This document shows, one piece after another, positions 55,392-64,000 of a stretch of DNA of 64,000 bases (position 1 is the first letter of the stretch; every line of letters begins with the position of its first letter). This DNA is from Rouxiella badensis (GTDB lineage Bacteria; Pseudomonadota; Gammaproteobacteria; Enterobacterales; Enterobacteriaceae), in NCBI GenBank assembly GCA_026967495.1, contig CP114060.1:4154001-4218000 (forward strand), read 5' to 3'. The translations under genes and the position numbers were made by a program. Under the pieces are notes generated by a model that did no database searches, was not told the origin of the DNA, and was given only the letters and a program-made list of their open reading frames with translations.

Positions 55392-56406
55392 TCTTGTTTT
55401 TCATCAGGTCGCGATACGCGCGCACTGCCTTGTTATGGCTGTCGAGGTTAGTGGTAAAGGTATGTCCACCCTTTCCGTCAGCGACAAAATAAAGGAAATC
55501 GGTTTTCGCCGGATGCGCCGCAGCCTGAATGGATGCCTCACTCGGCATAGCGATTGGCGACGGCGGCAGGCCTTCGATAATGTAAGTATTATACGGCGTT
55601 GCGGTCTCAAGATCCTTCTTAGTGATCGCCCCTTTGTAGGCATCACCCATACCGTAGATAACCGTCGGGTCAGTTTGCAAACGCATGCCGATACGTAAAC
55701 GGTTGATAAATACCGATGCAACCTCTTGGCGCTCGTCTTTTAGCGCGGTCTCTTTCTCGATAATCGAGGCCATGGTCAGCAGGTCGGTCGGCGTCTTGTA
55801 CGGCAGTGACGGGTCGCGATCGGCCCAGATCTGCGCCACGGTTTTTTCCATTCGCAGATGAGCACGCTTAAGCAGCGAGACGTCGGTGGTGCCCGCCGTA
55901 TAGGAATAGGTGTCAGGATAGAGCCACCCTTCGGCATTTTTAGCGTCCTTCATGCCCAGCGCGGTGGCGATGTCGTCATCGCTTTTGCCGGTCAATTCAT
56001 GCTTGAGATAGCCCGCCTTTTGCAGCTCCTGCATCCAGTCTTGCAGGCGGAAACCCTCCACAAAACGAACGTTGAATTGGGCCTCTTTGCCGCTTTTTAG
56101 CAGCTCGAGCATCTGACGCACGGTCATACCCTGCGGGAATCGATAGGTCCCGGCCTTGAATTCGCTCAGCGCCGGTTCGATGCGCAGTAGCCAGCCGAAC
56201 AGGGTCGGAGAATTGATAAGCTTTTGGCTCACCAGCATGTCCTGCAATACCACGCGCCCGGTACCGGCTGGCAGGGTGAAAATCTTTTCCTGGACGATGT
56301 TCAGCTTGCGATCGGCAAAACGTTCAACTTTGACGTAGCCCGCAATCATCAGCGCCACTAAGACGATGACGATAATGCCAAAAATTTTGATCTTTTTATT
56401 TTTCAT
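55381..56406 (-). CDS. mltG: Endolytic murein transglycosylase MltG
   Basis: 341 residues from ATG 56406 (MKNKKIKIFGIIVIVLVALM); E. coli MltG 340. One N-terminal TM helix (about 7-24), a LysM-like region, and the YceG catalytic domain with the glutamate in ASIIEKETA, then GLPPSPIAMPSEASIQAAAHP. It cleaves nascent glycan strands. It overlaps tmk by 11 bp and lies 36 bp from pabC. Confidence 0.95.
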   Translation of the reverse strand: MKNKKIKIFGIIVIVLVALMIAGYVKVERFADRKLNIVQEKIFTLPAGTGRVVLQDMLVSQKLINSPTLFGWLLRIEPALSEFKAGTYRFPQGMTVRQMLELLKSGKEAQFNVRFVEGFRLQDWMQELQKAGYLKHELTGKSDDDIATALGMKDAKNAEGWLYPDTYSYTAGTTDVSLLKRAHLRMEKTVAQIWADRDPSLPYKTPTDLLTMASIIEKETALKDERQEVASVFINRLRIGMRLQTDPTVIYGMGDAYKGAITKKDLETATPYNTYIIEGLPPSPIAMPSEASIQAAAHPAKTDFLYFVADGKGGHTFTTNLDSHNKAVRAYRDLMKNKNEK

Positions 56407-56442
56407 GACGTTGTTCACTTTACAAAAAAACAGCAGCGGCGC

Positions 56443-57246
56443 TTAGCTGCAATGCGGATGTAAAAATTCAAATAATTTCGAGGCGTTATAATGCCAGTTT
56501 TCGGCCTTTCTGACTGAAAGAATTGGCATTAAGGCATTACAAACGAGCACTTCTTCAGCATCTGCCAACGTAGTAACGGGTTGGTTGACAATCTCGAGGC
56601 TGAATGAGTCCGAATGGGCTAAAACGTCGATAATTTTTTGGCGCATGAGGCCGTCCACGCCTGAGTTTGACAGGTCGGGCGTGAATACCTGGTCTCCCTT
56701 ACGCCAGAACAGGTTGGCGGCGCAGCATTCGACCAGCATACCGGCGGTGTCCACCACCAGCGCCTCATGAGCATCGGTGTTATCGAGATGAGCGCGGATC
56801 ATCACCTGCTCGAGACGATTCAGGTGCTTGATGCCCGCAAGAAGCGGACTGCGCGCCAACGCCACCGGACTAAGCGCCAGCGCAATGCCCTGCTCTCGCC
56901 AGGCGTGATAGTGCTGCGGGTAACCGCTCAGGGAAACAATCCGCGTCGGGCCTTTCACCCCTTGGGTACTGTAACCTCGCCCGCCCTCTCCGCGAGAGAG
57001 TATGACCTTGAGCACGCCCTCGTCACACCCCTCGGCGGCGGCCTGCATCTCTGCGCGCAACTGTCCCCAGTGGCAATCGGGCATCAGCAGCGCTGTAACG
57101 GCTTTTTGCAGCCGTATAAGGTGCGCGTCAAGGTGCTGCACCCTGGAGTTCTTTACCCACGCGGTGGTGAAACAGCCGTCACCGAACTGCACCGCGCGGT
57201 CACCCAGCGCAACCGAGTGCTGAGAAACACCGTTAACCCAATACAT
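56443..57246 (-). CDS. pabC: 4-amino-4-deoxychorismate lyase
   Basis: A PLP-dependent class IV aminotransferase-fold lyase forming p-aminobenzoate and pyruvate. ATG 57246 (MYWVNGVSQHSVALGDRAVQ), preceded by AGGAGAGAG, gives 267 residues (E. coli 269). The PLP lysine is in GIKHLNRLEQV and E in LVECCAANLFW. It completes the pabB step encoded at 5997. Confidence 0.95.
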   Translation of the reverse strand: MYWVNGVSQHSVALGDRAVQFGDGCFTTAWVKNSRVQHLDAHLIRLQKAVTALLMPDCHWGQLRAEMQAAAEGCDEGVLKVILSRGEGGRGYSTQGVKGPTRIVSLSGYPQHYHAWREQGIALALSPVALARSPLLAGIKHLNRLEQVMIRAHLDNTDAHEALVVDTAGMLVECCAANLFWRKGDQVFTPDLSNSGVDGLMRQKIIDVLAHSDSFSLEIVNQPVTTLADAEEVLVCNALMPILSVRKAENWHYNASKLFEFLHPHCS

Positions 57247-57343
57247 CTTATCTCTCTCCTTCGGCCTTAGACTGGCGTAGTCCCCCCATGGATACCACGA
57301 GAGCATTCCGACTTTCAATCCGATTTCGGCGTCTGACAGACAG

Positions 57344-57372
57344 CAAAAAGGCCCGCAGAACGGGCCTTTCTT
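57344..57372 (-). terminator. Terminator after fabF
   Basis: An AAAGGCCCG/CGGGCCTTT stem with a 5-base loop and a U-tract on the minus strand separates fabF from pabC. Confidence 0.82.
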
Positions 57373-57388
57373 TCAGCTTAAGTGACGC

Positions 57389-58630
57389 TTACAGTTTGCG
57401 GAACAGCAGAGAACCGTTGGTGCCGCCGAAACCGAAGGAGTTACACAGGCTGTATTCCATGCCTTTAACCTGACGCGCTTCGTGTGGTACGAAGTCGAGG
57501 TCGCAGCCTTCGTCTGGATTATCCAGATTAAGCGTTGGCGGTACGGCCTGATCGCGCAGCGCAAGCAGCGTGAAGATAGACTCTACCGCACCGGCCGCAC
57601 CCAAAAGGTGACCGGTCATGGACTTGGTCGAACTGACCAGAACCCTGTGCGCGTCTGCACCGAAGACCGACTTCACTGCCTGCGCTTCAGCCTTGTCGCC
57701 TGCAGGCGTAGAGGTGCCGTGCGCATTGATGTAGCCAACCTGAGACGGAGTAATTCCGGCATCACGGAGCGCATTTTGCATTGCCAACGCGGCACCTGCG
57801 CCGTCTTCCGGCGGTGAAGTCATGTGGAATGCATCGCTGCTCATGCCAAAACCGACGATCTCGGCATAGATTTTCGCGCCGCGTTTTTTCGCATGTTCGT
57901 ACTCTTCCAGCACCATGATACCGGCGCCGTCACCCAGCACAAAACCGTCTCGGTCTTTGTCCCACGGGCGGCTAGCAGCCTGAGGGTTGTCATTACGCGT
58001 TGAAAGGGCACGCGCTGCGCCAAAACCACCTACGCCCAATGGCGTACTGGCTTTCTCACCGCCGCCTGCCAGCATCACGTCTGCGTCGTTATAAGCAATG
58101 ATACGTGCCGCATGACCAATGTTATGGACGCCGGAAGTACAGGCGGTGGCAATAGAAATACTTGGGCCTCGCAGACCGAACATAATGCTCAGATGACCGG
58201 CAATCATGTTGACGATGGTAGAAGGTACAAAGAACGGGCTTATTTTACGCGGGCCGCCGTTAACCAATGCAGTATGGTTTTCTTCGATGAGACCCAATCC
58301 GCCAATGCCTGAACCAATCGCGGCACCAATACGCGGGGCATTTTCTTCTGTCACTTCAAGGCCGCTATCTTGCATAGCTTGAATACCGGCAGCAACACCG
58401 TACTGAATAAAGGGATCCATCTTGCGAGCATCTTTACGCGAGATGTACTCTTCACAGTTGAAATCTTTTACTAAGCCAGCAAAACGCGTTGCGTAGGCAC
58501 TAGTATCAAAATGGTCGATTAGGCCAATGCCACTCTTACCGGCAAGAAGAGCGTTCCAGGTGGACTCTACCGTATTGCCGACAGGAGAAAGCATGCCAAG
58601 TCCAGTCACAACAACTCGACGTTTAGACAC
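57389..58630 (-). CDS. fabF: Beta-ketoacyl-ACP synthase II
   Basis: 413 residues from GTG 58630 (MSKRRVVVTGLGMLSPVGNT), the length and start of E. coli FabF. It elongates acyl-ACP and is needed for cis-vaccenate. Catalytic Cys in ATACTSGVHN (about 164), His in NAHGTSTP and in STKSMTGHLLGAAG. GGAGG lies upstream. It follows acpP by 99 bp. Confidence 0.98.
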   Translation of the reverse strand: MSKRRVVVTGLGMLSPVGNTVESTWNALLAGKSGIGLIDHFDTSAYATRFAGLVKDFNCEEYISRKDARKMDPFIQYGVAAGIQAMQDSGLEVTEENAPRIGAAIGSGIGGLGLIEENHTALVNGGPRKISPFFVPSTIVNMIAGHLSIMFGLRGPSISIATACTSGVHNIGHAARIIAYNDADVMLAGGGEKASTPLGVGGFGAARALSTRNDNPQAASRPWDKDRDGFVLGDGAGIMVLEEYEHAKKRGAKIYAEIVGFGMSSDAFHMTSPPEDGAGAALAMQNALRDAGITPSQVGYINAHGTSTPAGDKAEAQAVKSVFGADAHRVLVSSTKSMTGHLLGAAGAVESIFTLLALRDQAVPPTLNLDNPDEGCDLDFVPHEARQVKGMEYSLCNSFGFGGTNGSLLFRKL

Positions 58631-58729
58631 GTGTGTCCTCCAGGGAGGGAAAAAATACCGTGGGACGAAAAAACTTAGGCGGTCAAATGACCGCCTAACT
58701 ATCAAAACCTGTTAAAAGAACAGTTTCGA

Positions 58730-58966
58730 TTACGCCTGAGCGTTGTTGATGAAATCAATAGCTGCCTGAACAGTAGTGATTTTTTCAGCTTCTTCGTCAG
58801 GGATCTCGGTATCAAACTCTTCTTCCAGAGCCATAACCAGCTCAACGGTGTCGAGAGAATCTGCGCCAAGGTCGTCTACGAAAGATGCAGAGTTAACTAC
58901 TTCTTCCTGTTTAACACCCAGCTGTTCAACGATGATTTTCTTAACGCGTTCTTCGATAGTGCTCAT
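58730..58966 (-). CDS. acpP: Acyl carrier protein
   Basis: 78 residues, nearly identical to E. coli AcpP. The phosphopantetheine serine is S37 in LGADSLDTVEL. It is highly acidic. It carries intermediates between all Fab enzymes of the cluster and PlsX. Confidence 0.98.
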   Translation of the reverse strand: MSTIEERVKKIIVEQLGVKQEEVVNSASFVDDLGADSLDTVELVMALEEEFDTEIPDEEAEKITTVQAAIDFINNAQA

Positions 58967-59118
58967 ACTATTAAATTTCCTATCAAAACTCGCTTTCGCG
59001 ATGGTTTTCGTAGTGTATAAAATGTTGGAAAAGATGCAACTAAATCCCGGCTGGTCAAACCACTATTTTGCTATATTTGACTATTTTTAAAGCCAAATAA
59101 GCAGATTCCTAGTGATTA

Positions 59119-59853
59119 TCAGACCATATACATGCCGCCATTGACATGTAAAGTCTCACCAGTGATGTAGCTGGCCTCATCAGAGGCTAAAAATGCAACA
59201 GCGCTGGCAATCTCTTTTGCATCGCCCAACCGGTTGGCTGGAACTGATGACAAAATGCCTGCGCGTTGATCATCTGTCAACGCCCTTGTCATGTCCGTCT
59301 CAATGAAGCCGGGAGCCACGACGTTGACAGTAATGCCGCGTGAAGCAACTTCACGCGCCAAAGACTTGCTAAAACCAATCAAACCGGCCTTAGCTGCCGC
59401 GTAGTTAGCTTGCCCTGCGTTACCCATGGTCCCAACTACAGAACCAATGGTGATGATCCGGCCAAACCGCTTTTTCATCATAGATCGCATTACTGCTTTT
59501 GACAGCTTAAACACAGAAGTCAAATTCGTATCCAGGATATCCTGCCACTCGTCGTCTTTCATACGCATCAGAAGGTTATCACGGGTAATGCCAGCATTAT
59601 TGACTAAAATGTCGATTTCGCCAAATTCAGCACGAATCGTCGCCAATACTTGATCAATTGACGACGAATCAGTCACATTGAGTGCAAAACCTTTGCCGTT
59701 TTCGCCTAAATAAGCACTGATAGCTTCAGCACCTTGTTCGCTGGTCGCGGTGCCAATAACACGTGCGCCACCGGCAACCAGTTTCTCTGCAATAGCTCGG
59801 CCAATACCCCGGCTTGCGCCGGTGACCAAAGCAATTTTTCCGTTGAAGCTCAT
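59119..59853 (-). CDS. fabG: 3-oxoacyl-ACP reductase FabG
   Basis: A 244-residue short-chain dehydrogenase, NADPH-dependent. ATG 59853 is chosen (MSFNGKIALVTGASRGIGRA). NNAGI, catalytic Ser in TIGSVVG and YAAAK are intact. It lies 13 bp after fabD. Confidence 0.98.
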   Translation of the reverse strand: MSFNGKIALVTGASRGIGRAIAEKLVAGGARVIGTATSEQGAEAISAYLGENGKGFALNVTDSSSIDQVLATIRAEFGEIDILVNNAGITRDNLLMRMKDDEWQDILDTNLTSVFKLSKAVMRSMMKKRFGRIITIGSVVGTMGNAGQANYAAAKAGLIGFSKSLAREVASRGITVNVVAPGFIETDMTRALTDDQRAGILSSVPANRLGDAKEIASAVAFLASDEASYITGETLHVNGGMYMV

Positions 59854-59866
59854 GGTTTTCCTCTTC

Positions 59867-60796
59867 TTATTGTTCAATCGCCGCAGACAGGCTTGCAGTA
59901 TCGTTCACTGCTACTGCCGTCAGGGTGTCAACAATACGCTTGGTCAGTCCGGTTAATACTTTACCAGGACCCACCTCTACTAACTGCTCAACGCCTTGCT
60001 GCGCAATGAATTCGACGCTTTCAGCCCAACGCACGGGACTGTAGAGCTGGCGAATCAACGCACTGCGAATTTCTTCTGCCGAGGTTTCAACCTTCACATC
60101 CACGTTATTAACGACAGGATACTGTGGTTGGCTGAAAGAAACTTGATCCAGCGCAATTGCCAACTTATCTGCTGCAGGCTTCATCAGCGCGCAGTGAGAA
60201 GGAACGCTGACTGGCAATGGCAGGGCACGTTTTGCACCGGCGGCTTTACAAGCTTCGTTAGCACGTTCAACCGCAGCTTTGTTACCCGCGATAACGACCT
60301 GGCCCGGAGAATTGAAGTTCACCGGCGAAACAACCTCACCCTGTGCAGACGCTTCACAGGCTTTGGCGATAGACTCGTTGTCCAGACCAATAATAGCGGA
60401 CATTGCGCCTGTTCCTTCCGGAACGGCTTCCTGCATCAGTTTGCCGCGCAGTTCAACCAGGCTGATAGCCTGCTTGAAATCCAGAACACCGGCACAAACC
60501 AACGCAGAGTATTCACCCAGGCTATGACCGGCCATATATGCCGGCTCAGCGCCCTTTTCCTGCTGCCATACGCGCCAGATAGCGACAGAGGCCGCAAGCA
60601 GCGCAGGCTGGGTCTGCCAGGTCTTGTTCAGCTCTTCAGCAGGACCCTGCTGAACCAGCTGCCACAAATCATAGCCTAATACTGAAGAAGCTTCAGCAAA
60701 GGTCGCTTCCACTACGGGATGCGACGCCGCCAGATCTGAAAGCATGCCCAGAGCCTGAGAACCCTGGCCAGGGAAAACGACTGCAATCTTGGTCAT
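59867..60796 (-). CDS. fabD: Malonyl-CoA:ACP transacylase
   Basis: 309 residues, the E. coli length. Nucleophile Ser in GHSLGEYSAL (about S92), GQGSQ near the N-terminus, and the partner His in VPSHCALM. It supplies malonyl-ACP. Confidence 0.98.
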   Translation of the reverse strand: MTKIAVVFPGQGSQALGMLSDLAASHPVVEATFAEASSVLGYDLWQLVQQGPAEELNKTWQTQPALLAASVAIWRVWQQEKGAEPAYMAGHSLGEYSALVCAGVLDFKQAISLVELRGKLMQEAVPEGTGAMSAIIGLDNESIAKACEASAQGEVVSPVNFNSPGQVVIAGNKAAVERANEACKAAGAKRALPLPVSVPSHCALMKPAADKLAIALDQVSFSQPQYPVVNNVDVKVETSAEEIRSALIRQLYSPVRWAESVEFIAQQGVEQLVEVGPGKVLTGLTKRIVDTLTAVAVNDTASLSAAIEQ

Positions 60797-60877
60797 TTAA
60801 CTATCCTGTCAAAATAAAGCGCGTGTAACACCCATCGCGCCTGTGTTAGTCAAAAGAGTAAATATAGGTCCGAAAAA

Positions 60878-61831
60878 TTAGAAACGGACTAAGGCAGAAC
60901 CCCAAGTAAAGCCACCACCAAACGCTTCGAGCAGCACTAACTGCCCGCGCTGGATACGGCCATCACGCACGGCTTCGTCGAACGCAGTAGGAACGGACGC
61001 TGCTGAGGTGTTGCCGTGTCGGTCGAGGGTAACCACGACTTTATCCATCCCCATGCCCAGCTTCTTAGCGGTTGCGCTGATGATGCGCAGGTTTGCCTGA
61101 TGCGGCACCAGCCAGTCGAGCTGCTCACGGTCCATATTATTGGCCTGCAGGGTTTCATCAACAATGTGCGCCAGCTCAGTAACGGCCACTTTGAAGACTT
61201 CATTACCTGCCATTTTGACATAAGCGGGTTGGTCAGGGGTTTTCTGGTTTGGATACTCGAGGCTCAGCAGATTGCCATAGTGGCCATCGGCGTGCATATG
61301 AGTAGAGATAATTCCCTGTTCTTCAGAGGCACCCAGCAAGACTGCGCCCGCGCCGTCACCAAACAGGATAACGGTGCCGCGGTCTTCGTCGTCGAGCTTG
61401 CGGGACAGCACGTCGGAACCAATAACCAGCGCGTAACGCACGGCACCGTTTTTGACGTATTGGTCCGCCACGCTCAGTGCATAGGTAAAGCCTGCACAGG
61501 CCGCTGCGAGGTCAAACGCCGCCGAGTCACGAATGCCCAGCAGATTCTGAATCTGGCAGGCTGAACTTGGAAACGCGTGGGAAGATGAGGTTGTGGCAAC
61601 AATGATCAGTCCTACGTCGTTTTTATCGACGCCGGCCATTTCCAACGCCCTTTCGGCCGCAGTCAAACCCATTGTTGCAACAGTCTCATCCGGCGCCGCA
61701 ATGCGTCGCTCACGGATACCCGTACGAGTGACTATCCACTCATCGGAGGTTTCAACCATTTTTTCTAAGTCGGCGTTAGTCCGAACTTGTACGGGCAAGT
61801 AGCTCCCCGTACCGAGAATCTTTGTATACAT
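60878..61831 (-). CDS. fabH: Beta-ketoacyl-ACP synthase III
   Basis: 317 residues (E. coli 317). It initiates fatty-acid synthesis from acetyl-CoA and malonyl-ACP. Catalytic Cys in DLAAACAGFTYAL (about C112), His in WLVPHQANLRI and Asn in RHGNTSAASVP. It lies six bases downstream of plsX. Confidence 0.98.
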   Translation of the reverse strand: MYTKILGTGSYLPVQVRTNADLEKMVETSDEWIVTRTGIRERRIAAPDETVATMGLTAAERALEMAGVDKNDVGLIIVATTSSSHAFPSSACQIQNLLGIRDSAAFDLAAACAGFTYALSVADQYVKNGAVRYALVIGSDVLSRKLDDEDRGTVILFGDGAGAVLLGASEEQGIISTHMHADGHYGNLLSLEYPNQKTPDQPAYVKMAGNEVFKVAVTELAHIVDETLQANNMDREQLDWLVPHQANLRIISATAKKLGMGMDKVVVTLDRHGNTSAASVPTAFDEAVRDGRIQRGQLVLLEAFGGGFTWGSALVRF

Positions 61832-61837
61832 GTACAG

Positions 61838-62884
61838 TCAGTCACTCTTGGGTAGTAAAGCCTCAAGGCGCGCGGCAATCCGCTCGGGAACCTGCCGCTG
61901 CACCGCCTGAACAGCCTGTTCGATAGCAACAGCAAACGCCCGCTGATTTGCTCCGCCGTGGCTTTTTATCACGATGCCGCGTAATCCTAACAAACTTGCG
62001 CCATTGTACTGGTCCGGATTGAGATGACTGAAACGCTTTGCTAATTTTTTCTGTACTATTTTTTGCAAAGCTGGCCCAAACCACCTCATCCACCAAGACT
62101 TCTTGCCATTCTCCCCAGAGGATTTAAGCAACGACAAAAACATCCTGATCACACCTTCCATAGTTTTCAGTGTGACATTACCTACAAAACCGTCACATAC
62201 CATGACATCAGTTTTACCGGTCAAAAGGTCATTGCCTTCAAGATAGCCGATATAATTGATTACGGGTATGTTTTTTAAAATCGTAGCGGCTTCGCGAATA
62301 TTACCCAGCCCCTTCGACTCTTCTTCACCGATATTTAATAGAGCCACGCGCGGATTAGGCGTACCTACCACCTCTTCCGCCATGACCGACCCCATCACAG
62401 CAAACTGCACCAGCATCTGGCTGTCGCATTCGACGTTGGCCCCCAGATCGAGCACCACGGTTTTTCCGCGCTGCTGATTCGGTAAAACGGTGACCAGCGC
62501 CGGGCGCTCAATGCCTTCGAGCGGCTTGATAACCAGCTTTGCCAATCCCATCAGTGCGCCGGTATTCCCGGCACTGACGCAGGCCTGCGCCTCTCCACTC
62601 TTGACAAACTCCAGCGCTACGCGCATAGAGCTTCCACGACTGGTGCGTATTGCCTGCGAAACTCTCGCATCATTCGCAATCACAGACTCAGCGGCAATAA
62701 CACGTATCCGGTCCAGTAAAGAAGGATCGGTCTTAGCCAGGAGTGGTGTGATTTTATCGGGATCGCCGACGAGAAGAAGATTGAGTTCAGGATTAGAGGT
62801 CAGTGCCTGCAATGAAGCAGGCACTGTGACGGAAGGACCGAAGTCCCCGCCCATAACGTCTAACGCGATGGTCAAACGTTTCAA
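61838..62884 (-). CDS. plsX: Phosphate acyltransferase PlsX
   Basis: 348 residues (E. coli 356). It converts acyl-ACP to acyl-phosphate for phospholipid synthesis. DVMGGDFGP at the start, SAGNTGALMGLAKL and VCDGFVGNVTLKTMEGV are diagnostic. It lies in the rpmF-plsX-fabHDG series. Confidence 0.97.
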   Translation of the reverse strand: MKRLTIALDVMGGDFGPSVTVPASLQALTSNPELNLLLVGDPDKITPLLAKTDPSLLDRIRVIAAESVIANDARVSQAIRTSRGSSMRVALEFVKSGEAQACVSAGNTGALMGLAKLVIKPLEGIERPALVTVLPNQQRGKTVVLDLGANVECDSQMLVQFAVMGSVMAEEVVGTPNPRVALLNIGEEESKGLGNIREAATILKNIPVINYIGYLEGNDLLTGKTDVMVCDGFVGNVTLKTMEGVIRMFLSLLKSSGENGKKSWWMRWFGPALQKIVQKKLAKRFSHLNPDQYNGASLLGLRGIVIKSHGGANQRAFAVAIEQAVQAVQRQVPERIAARLEALLPKSD

Positions 62885-62948
62885 GGTATCGCCTTGCTAT
62901 TACTTAACAAGTTTAAAGTTATCAAGTAAATAGTTAGCAAGTAAGAAA

Positions 62949-63116
62949 TCAGCCGATAACCTTGCGACCGCGGTAGAAACCGTCGGCAGTGATATGGTGA
63001 CGCAGGTGAGTCTCGCCAGAAGTTTTGTCCACAGACAAAGTGGCGGTGGTCAGAGCATCGTGTGAACGACGCATGCCACGTTTAGAACGGGTTGGTTTAT
63101 TCTGTTGTACGGCCAT
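62949..63116 (-). CDS. rpmF: 50S ribosomal protein L32
   Basis: 55 residues: [20 protein letters not shown], then [17 protein letters not shown] and a basic end. It matches E. coli L32 (57 aa), with a slightly shorter C-terminus (VIG). It lies between yceD and plsX as in most gamma-proteobacteria, linking ribosome and lipid synthesis. Confidence 0.97.
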
Positions 63117-63128
63117 GGACCTTACTCC

Positions 63129-63653
63129 TCAATTACTTTTCTTTAAACTCGCTAATACGGAAAACGGATTCGGTTTCTCGGCCTCAGGAGGCAATTTGCC
63201 AAATACCATTTCCGCGTCGGACACTTCACAGTGTTCAGATTCATGTACCGGAACGACAGGCAGTGAAAGAATAATTTCGTCTTCAATCATTGCCAGCAGA
63301 TCAACTTCGCCAAAATCGTCGACTTCGATCGGCTCGTACGCTTCCGGTAATGCCTCAGCCTGCTCATCGTTCTTAACAGGACTAAAACAATATGTTGTGT
63401 GAACCTGATGCTCAAACGTCTTGCCACATCTCTGACATTCCAGAGTAACAGTAACATCTGAATGACCTTTAATTACGGCCAGACGTTGATTGTCGATATC
63501 AAACGACAAAGAGGTTTGTACATCTGAATCCACACTGACCACTGATGCGGCAACTCGCGTCACTTGTTCGGCGTCGTAGACTCCAATGTAGTCTAAACGC
63601 TTTTGGGCGGTACGAACGGCATCAACGGCCAGGGGTAATTTTACCTTTTGCAT
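63129..63653 (-). CDS. yceD: DUF177 protein YceD (23S rRNA accumulation protein)
   Basis: 174 residues (E. coli 173). Cysteines in LECQRCGKTF form the central motif, with EVDDFGEVDLLAMIEDEIIL and a C-terminal PFSVLASLK. Implicated in 23S rRNA accumulation and LSU biogenesis in plants and E. coli. It lies 12 bp before rpmF, same operon. Confidence 0.95.
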   Translation of the reverse strand: MQKVKLPLAVDAVRTAQKRLDYIGVYDAEQVTRVAASVVSVDSDVQTSLSFDIDNQRLAVIKGHSDVTVTLECQRCGKTFEHQVHTTYCFSPVKNDEQAEALPEAYEPIEVDDFGEVDLLAMIEDEIILSLPVVPVHESEHCEVSDAEMVFGKLPPEAEKPNPFSVLASLKKSN

Positions 63654-63803
63654 AGGGCGCGCATATTAACTTTGTAACGACGTAGAGTCAAAGAAAAAGG
63701 GCATTTTACTGCGCCTTTCACCAATATTCGCTTCCTCAGCGGCGGACAGTTTAAAATGTGTGATTCAATAACGCTATGCTTTGTGAAAAAAATTATGCAA
63801 ACA

Positions 63804-64000
63804 ATGCCACAAAAAAGGATCCTTCTGGCCTCCACCTCGGCCTATCGTCGCGCAATCCTTGAGAAAACTACGCTGAAATTCGACTGGGCGGCGCCAAACA
63901 TCGACGAGACGCCGCTTGCCGGAGAGTCTGCCGTCTCTCTGGTGATGCGTCTTTCCGAGCAAAAAGCCCGTGCGCTGGCGGAAAAACATCCCGGTTACCT
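63804..64000 (+). CDS. yceF: Maf-like nucleotide pyrophosphatase YceF, N-terminal part
   Basis: The first 65 codons of a gene cut by the window edge. ATG 63804 gives MPQKRILLASTSAYRRAILE; ATG 63795 (MQTMPQ) is an alternative. The LLASTS...RR signature and DETPLAGES are typical of Maf proteins. E. coli YceF hydrolyses 7-methyl-GTP. Divergent from yceD as in E. coli. Confidence 0.92.
   Translation, partial: MPQKRILLASTSAYRRAILEKTTLKFDWAAPNIDETPLAGESAVSLVMRLSEQKARALAEKHPGY

Noticed and set aside
63005..63015. GAGTCTC in rpmF as another insertion
   Set aside because: L32 reads correctly across it (SGETHLRHH), so the base is native. The same holds for GAGACTC in rlmA and the GAGNCTC in the MBL gene near 18440.
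1..64000. CRISPR arrays, tRNA or rRNA genes, insertion sequences, toxin-antitoxin or defence islands
   Set aside because: I looked on both strands and saw no regular spaced repeats, cloverleaf genes, transposases or recognisable defence genes.
1..64000. An undescribed multi-gene system
   Set aside because: Nearly all genes are known core functions; the unassigned ones (17381-17503, 19558-19842, 24216-24503, 24814-25038) are single and scattered, with no shared operon.

Overview
This window is ordinary chromosomal core from a gamma-proteobacterium of the order Enterobacterales. Almost every protein is recognisable as the orthologue of a named Escherichia coli gene, often with the same length and catalytic numbering (for example oligopeptidase B S532/D617/H652 and PtsG C421). 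The divergence from E. coli, the lack of nagK, potABCD and fhuE at their E. coli positions, and the accessory genes suggest a Yersiniaceae-like genus (Serratia, Rahnella, Rouxiella, Ewingella). I cannot fix the genus from sequence alone.

Layout. Bases 1-17136 follow the E. coli 41-42 min neighbourhood: exoX (3' end), ptrB, dbpA, a cold-shock gene, purT, yoaH, pabB, nudL, sdaA, yoaE, manXYZ, yobD, rlmA, a laccase-domain (YfiH-like) protein, cspC and the tiny yobF. Bases 17137-25038 are an AT-rich, partly accessory stretch. It holds a metallo-beta-lactamase-fold hydrolase, several small proteins, yebO, mgrB, yobH, a YecF-like gene, yebW, an orphan OppA-type peptide-binding protein, an AriR/YmgB-like gene and a glycine-zipper protein. 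From 25124 to the end the order matches E. coli 24.5-26 min: icd, rluE, nudJ, mnmA, hflD, purB, phoPQ, roxA, pepT, cobB, lolEDC, mfd, ycfJ, ndh, ycfP, nagZ, thiK, lpoB, ycfL, hinT, ptsG, ycfH, holB, tmk, mltG, pabC, fabF, acpP, fabG, fabD, fabH, plsX, rpmF, yceD and yceF (5' end).

Functional groups. These are fatty-acid synthesis (plsX-fabHDG-acpP-fabF), folate precursor synthesis (pabB, pabC), purine synthesis (purT, purB), glucose and mannose uptake (ptsG, manXYZ, both with Mlc-like operators), lipoprotein export (lolCDE), the PhoPQ stress regulon with its inhibitor MgrB (both with PhoP boxes), respiration (ndh with an FNR site) and DNA replication or repair (holB, tmk, mfd, exoX).

The most striking property is technical. 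About eighteen genes carry one to three single-base frameshifts, including lolC, lolD and holB, which are essential in E. coli. Nearly all deletions sit in homopolymers. All thirteen insertions sit immediately before CTC in a GAGCTC/GGGCTC/GGACTC-like context. I read these as sequencing errors, not pseudogenes, so coordinates below span the reconstructed genes. I found no CRISPR array, tRNA, rRNA, insertion sequence or prophage, and no convincing new multi-gene system.
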